Assembly (NCBI RefSeq): GCF_020742345.1
Contig: NZ_DYXC01000153.1
Location: 1-61,128 of the forward strand
Length of the DNA: 61,128 bases
Reading direction: 5' to 3'
Origin: Enteractinococcus helveticum
GTDB taxonomy: Bacteria > Actinomycetota > Actinomycetes > Actinomycetales > Micrococcaceae
Part shown: in pieces, positions 58,676 to 61,128 of the stretch
Layout: each line of letters begins with the position of its first letter
Numbering within the stretch: the first letter of the stretch is position 1
Made by a program: the position numbers and the translations under genes
Notes under the pieces: model-generated
What the model saw: only the letters and a program-made list of their open reading frames with translations
The model's database searches: none
What the model was told of the DNA's origin: nothing

Positions 58676-59638
58676 TTAGTAGCCGGCTTCCACATCAATC
58701 AGGCCCTCTAGAGTATCAGGAGTTCCACCGGCAGCTAGCGCGTCCAGGTTGCGCACAATGCGCTCGTTGAGTAGCGGGATTACCATTTCTGGAGTGTCAG
58801 CTGTATGCGGTGTGATAATGCAGTTGGGTTCTTCCCATAACGGGTGACCATCGGGCAGTGGTTCCGGATCCGTCACATCCAGGCCTGCCGAGCGAATTTT
58901 GCGCTGCGCCAGTGCCGTCACGAGTGCGTCAGTGTCGATGAGGCTGCCGCGGGCAATATTAACCAAGACGGCACGGTCGTTCATCAGCTCGAACTGTTCC
59001 GTGCCGAACATGTGTTTCGTTTCCGGGGTTGCAGCAGCCGCAATGACGACGACGTCGGCGGCCGGCAGTACTTCGTTGAGTTGCTGTGCGGTGACCGTGT
59101 GGTCTGCGCCGTCCAGGGGTTGCCGGCTGCGTCGCACCACGGTGATCGTGGTATCCCAAGTGGAAAATAGGCGCACGAGTTCTTCGCCGATGCCCCCGCC
59201 GCCGACAATAACAACGTTGGCGCCGTCGAGTGTCGAACCGTAGGAGGTGCCCCAGCTGGTGGCACGAATGCGATCGGGCAGATGCCGCAACAACGCCAAG
59301 GTCAGTGCCAAAGCGTGTTCGGCCACTGGAGGAGCATAAGACCCTTTGGCTGAAGTAAATGTCACATCAGGGTATTTGCGTGCCACCGGCAAGAAGGTCT
59401 CAACCCCCGCATAAGGCAACTGCACCCAGGTGATTCCGGGGTTGGCTGCCAGCGTGTCCTCGATGACCGCAGAGTTGATCATCTGCACCACGATCATCGC
59501 GGTGGCCTGGCCATCGTTGGGTTCGACAATGCTAAAACCGTGCGATTCCGCCGTCGCCACGGTGGTTTCATGGGCGTGTTCAAACGGGGTATTGTCGCGG
59601 TCGGCTTGAACGGGGAGAACTACGATCTTTTGTGTCAT
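58676..59638 (-). CDS. D-isomer-specific 2-hydroxyacid dehydrogenase
   Basis: A 320-residue NAD-dependent enzyme reducing 2-keto acids to D-2-hydroxy acids or the reverse. The cofactor loop is VVIVGGGGIGEELVRLF; catalytic residues are the Arg in LVNIARGSLIDTDALV, the Glu in VTDPEPLPDGHPLW and the His in CIITPHTADTPEM. The substrate is not decided by the sequence. The gene follows the gamma-carbonic anhydrase gene in the same direction and may share its transcript with glsA, which begins 36 nt further on. Confidence 0.9.
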   Translation of the reverse strand: MTQKIVVLPVQADRDNTPFEHAHETTVATAESHGFSIVEPNDGQATAMIVVQMINSAVIEDTLAANPGITWVQLPYAGVETFLPVARKYPDVTFTSAKGSYAPPVAEHALALTLALLRHLPDRIRATSWGTSYGSTLDGANVVIVGGGGIGEELVRLFSTWDTTITVVRRSRQPLDGADHTVTAQQLNEVLPAADVVVIAAAATPETKHMFGTEQFELMNDRAVLVNIARGSLIDTDALVTALAQRKIRSAGLDVTDPEPLPDGHPLWEEPNCIITPHTADTPEMVIPLLNERIVRNLDALAAGGTPDTLEGLIDVEAGY

Positions 59639-59706
59639 AACCCTATGTTCACATGGATTGGTACAAAATCAACACAACGCAGCGACGCTCACTCCCCAAC
59701 GCAGTT

Positions 59707-60231
59707 TTAGTCGATGCGTTCAGCGTCCAAATGTGCTGCCGATAAGCGCACGTACACTTCGGCGTTGGTCTTCAGGCCGGCAACCTGCTCTGGGTTCAGT
59801 TCGCGTTTGATCTTGGCCGGCACTCCGGCAACCAGGGAGTTCGGTGGAATCTCCATGCCCTCGGGCACCAATGAGTTGGCCGCAACCAGACTACCAGCAC
59901 CAATGACGGCACCATTGAGCACGGTGGCATTTATTCCGATCAGCGCGCCATCACCGACGGTTGCACCGTGGACAATGGCTGCGTGACCCACGGAGACGTC
60001 TTGGCCGATAGTGCAGGGGAAACCCTCATCGGCATGCAGGACGACGTTATCTTGGAGGTTGGATCGGGCACCGACGCTGATGGGTGCTGAGTCACCCCGG
60101 GCTGAAACCCCGTAAAACGCTGAGGAATTTTCGTCCATGGTCACTTCACCGGTAATAGCGGCGGTTTCAGCCAGAAATACGGAATCATGAATATTGGGGG
60201 TTTTGCCCAAAACAGTTTTAATAATCGCCAT
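59707..60231 (-). CDS. gamma-class carbonic anhydrase family protein
   Basis: A 174-residue trimeric left-handed beta-helix protein with hexapeptide repeats (ISVGARSNLQDNVVLHADEG, DVSVGHAAIVHGATVGDGAL, IGINATVLNGAVIGAGSLV). The three His of HADEG, GHAAIVHG match the zinc ligands of the Cam/YrdA family, but the acidic loop of true Cam is lacking, so activity is uncertain. TAGGGT lies 6 nt before ATG on the minus strand and could be a -10 element or, as AGGGTG, a ribosome binding site. Confidence 0.88.
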   Translation of the reverse strand: MAIIKTVLGKTPNIHDSVFLAETAAITGEVTMDENSSAFYGVSARGDSAPISVGARSNLQDNVVLHADEGFPCTIGQDVSVGHAAIVHGATVGDGALIGINATVLNGAVIGAGSLVAANSLVPEGMEIPPNSLVAGVPAKIKRELNPEQVAGLKTNAEVYVRLSAAHLDAERID

Positions 60232-60366
60232 ATAGTCACCCTAAAAGCAGGATATGACCTTGTCACTAGTTGACCGGCCAGCGTGTCACCAGATAAACAT
60301 CCGGTGGCAGTTCAAGGTGAACTCCCACCGGATCCTGGGATCAGGCAGGGCGCGGAGCGCCTGTGG

Positions 60367-61128
60367 TTATTCGAAGATGACGGTGCGGTCGCCGTCGAGG
60401 AGGACTCGGTGTTCGGTGTGCCATTGTACGGCTTGGGCTAAGGTGGCGCCTTCTACTGCCCGGCCGCGTTGGACGAAGTCTTGGGCGGTGAGGGCGTGGT
60501 TGACGCGTTGGACGCGTTGTTCAATGATCGGGCCTTCATCCAGGTCGGCGGTGACGTAGTGGGCAGTGGCTCCGATGAGTTTGACCCCGCGGTCATGGGC
60601 TTGGTGATAGGGCCGGGCGCCTTTAAAGGACGGCAAAAAGGAATGATGAATATTAATGGCCTTGCCATCGAGTTTGGTGGTGAGCTCATCAGACAGGATT
60701 TGCATATACCGGGCCAGTACCACCAATTCGATGTCGTATTGGTCGATAATCTGCATCAACCGGGCTTCGGCCTCGGCCTTATTATCGGTACCATCGGGGT
60801 GTTTGATCAACGGGATGTGCACAAAGGGCACATCATAGAAATAGGCCATGGGTTGTAAATCCAAGTGATTCGACACAATCACTGGGACATCCACCGGCAG
60901 CGTCCCGGCGTGTTGCTGGAACAGGAGCTCATTCATGGTGCGACCATCTTTCGACACCATAATCAACGTACGAGTTTTTACCGCAGCATCATAGACCCGG
61001 GCTTGCATATCGTATTGTTTAACGACGTCGGCAATGGCTGTTTGCGTATCGGCCACGGAACAATCCGTAGAAAATTGCACGCGCATAAAAAACGTCCCAC
61101 TGTGCGGGGAATCAAACTGCTGAGACTC
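60367..61128 (-). CDS. purU: formyltetrahydrofolate deformylase (5' end outside window)
   Basis: The visible 253 residues lack only the N-terminal part of about 30 residues, as the frame stays open past the right edge. The first residues are ESQQFDSPHSGTFFMRVQFS, the end of the ACT domain's first strand pair, so the ATG at 61086 is internal and not the start. The catalytic part has AYFYDVPFVHIPL, LVVLARYMQILSDELT, INIHHSFLPSFKGARPYHQA (Asn, His) and ATAHYVTADLDEGPIIEQ (Asp). PurU releases formate from 10-formyl-tetrahydrofolate, balancing one-carbon units and purine synthesis. Confidence 0.93.
   Translation of the reverse strand, partial: ESQQFDSPHSGTFFMRVQFSTDCSVADTQTAIADVVKQYDMQARVYDAAVKTRTLIMVSKDGRTMNELLFQQHAGTLPVDVPVIVSNHLDLQPMAYFYDVPFVHIPLIKHPDGTDNKAEAEARLMQIIDQYDIELVVLARYMQILSDELTTKLDGKAINIHHSFLPSFKGARPYHQAHDRGVKLIGATAHYVTADLDEGPIIEQRVQRVNHALTAQDFVQRGRAVEGATLAQAVQWHTEHRVLLDGDRTVIFE

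Noticed and set aside
61084..61086. ATG as start of purU
   Set aside because: The frame stays open to the right edge, and the upstream codons encode typical PurU residues, so the gene is cut by the window.
1..61128. CRISPR arrays, insertion sequences, prophage, integrase
   Set aside because: No regularly spaced repeats, transposase or phage structural genes were seen on either strand.

Overview
The window is a stretch of bacterial chromosome from an actinobacterium of moderate GC content (estimated by eye at about 55%). Family-level markers are a DUF3263 protein, a DUF3027 protein, an IdeR/DtxR regulator, a WXG100 protein, an orphan groEL under CIRCE control, a monomeric NADP-isocitrate dehydrogenase, a PerM/DUF6350 protein and many apparently leaderless genes. 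The block pcrA - sucC - sucD ... perM - purN - purH follows the order known from mycobacteria (Rv0949-Rv0957) and other Actinobacteria. A Micrococcales organism, perhaps Micrococcaceae of the Yaniella/Enteractinococcus type, is my inference; 16S rRNA is not in the window. I see no phage, plasmid, transposon or CRISPR array.

Layout. 0-1 kb: end of an rRNA operon (5S rRNA plus terminator) and an ElaA-type acetyltransferase. 1-4.3 kb: FAA hydrolase with an overlapping NAD(P)-binding gene, two membrane-anchored proteins, one with a thioredoxin fold, and tRNA-Thr. 4.6-8.7 kb: an AGCS sodium/amino-acid symporter, an IclR regulator and a GcvT/DmdA-like tetrahydrofolate-dependent demethylase, which look like one catabolic unit. 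8.7-15.2 kb: an AlbA_2 (Schlafen-type) protein, an Ltp-repeat membrane protein, a ThrE exporter, uracil-DNA glycosylase, DUF3263 and LytR_C proteins. 15.2-19.4 kb: groL with two CIRCE operators, an SDR, a DUF4031-HD fusion and a WXG100 protein. 19.5-25.6 kb: a two-component system, a cold-shock/DUF3027 pair, serC and the IdeR-like regulator. 25.6-31.3 kb: an NlpC/P60 endopeptidase behind a long leader, an ABC exporter and methyltransferase, dps with an IdeR-box-like site upstream, and tRNA-Arg.

31.5-49.1 kb: pcrA, sucCD, then an interposed segment (glutathione peroxidase, ferritin-VIT1 iron/manganese transporter, two DUF202 proteins, a PPOX-fold protein, an inositol phosphatase-family protein, an App1 phosphatase, a thioesterase and gdhA), followed by perM, a 40-residue membrane microprotein, purN, purH and mgtE. 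49.4-61.1 kb: a 1559-residue secreted, sortase-anchored lamin-tail/metallophosphoesterase protein, icd, a glutaminase-STAS-cNMP fusion, a 2-hydroxyacid dehydrogenase, a gamma-carbonic anhydrase and purU, which runs off the right edge.

Themes. Several genes handle one-carbon and folate units (GcvT/DmdA-like, purN, purH, purU) or glutamate and 2-oxoglutarate (icd, sucCD, gdhA, glutaminase). Iron handling is represented by IdeR, Dps and ferritin-VIT1. A repeated promoter form, a TAnnnT hexamer 6-8 nt before ATG, indicates extensive leaderless transcription and fixes several starts. The least-described items are the 40-aa microprotein, the structured leader before the NlpC/P60 gene, the symporter-IclR-demethylase unit and the wall-anchored phosphoesterase.
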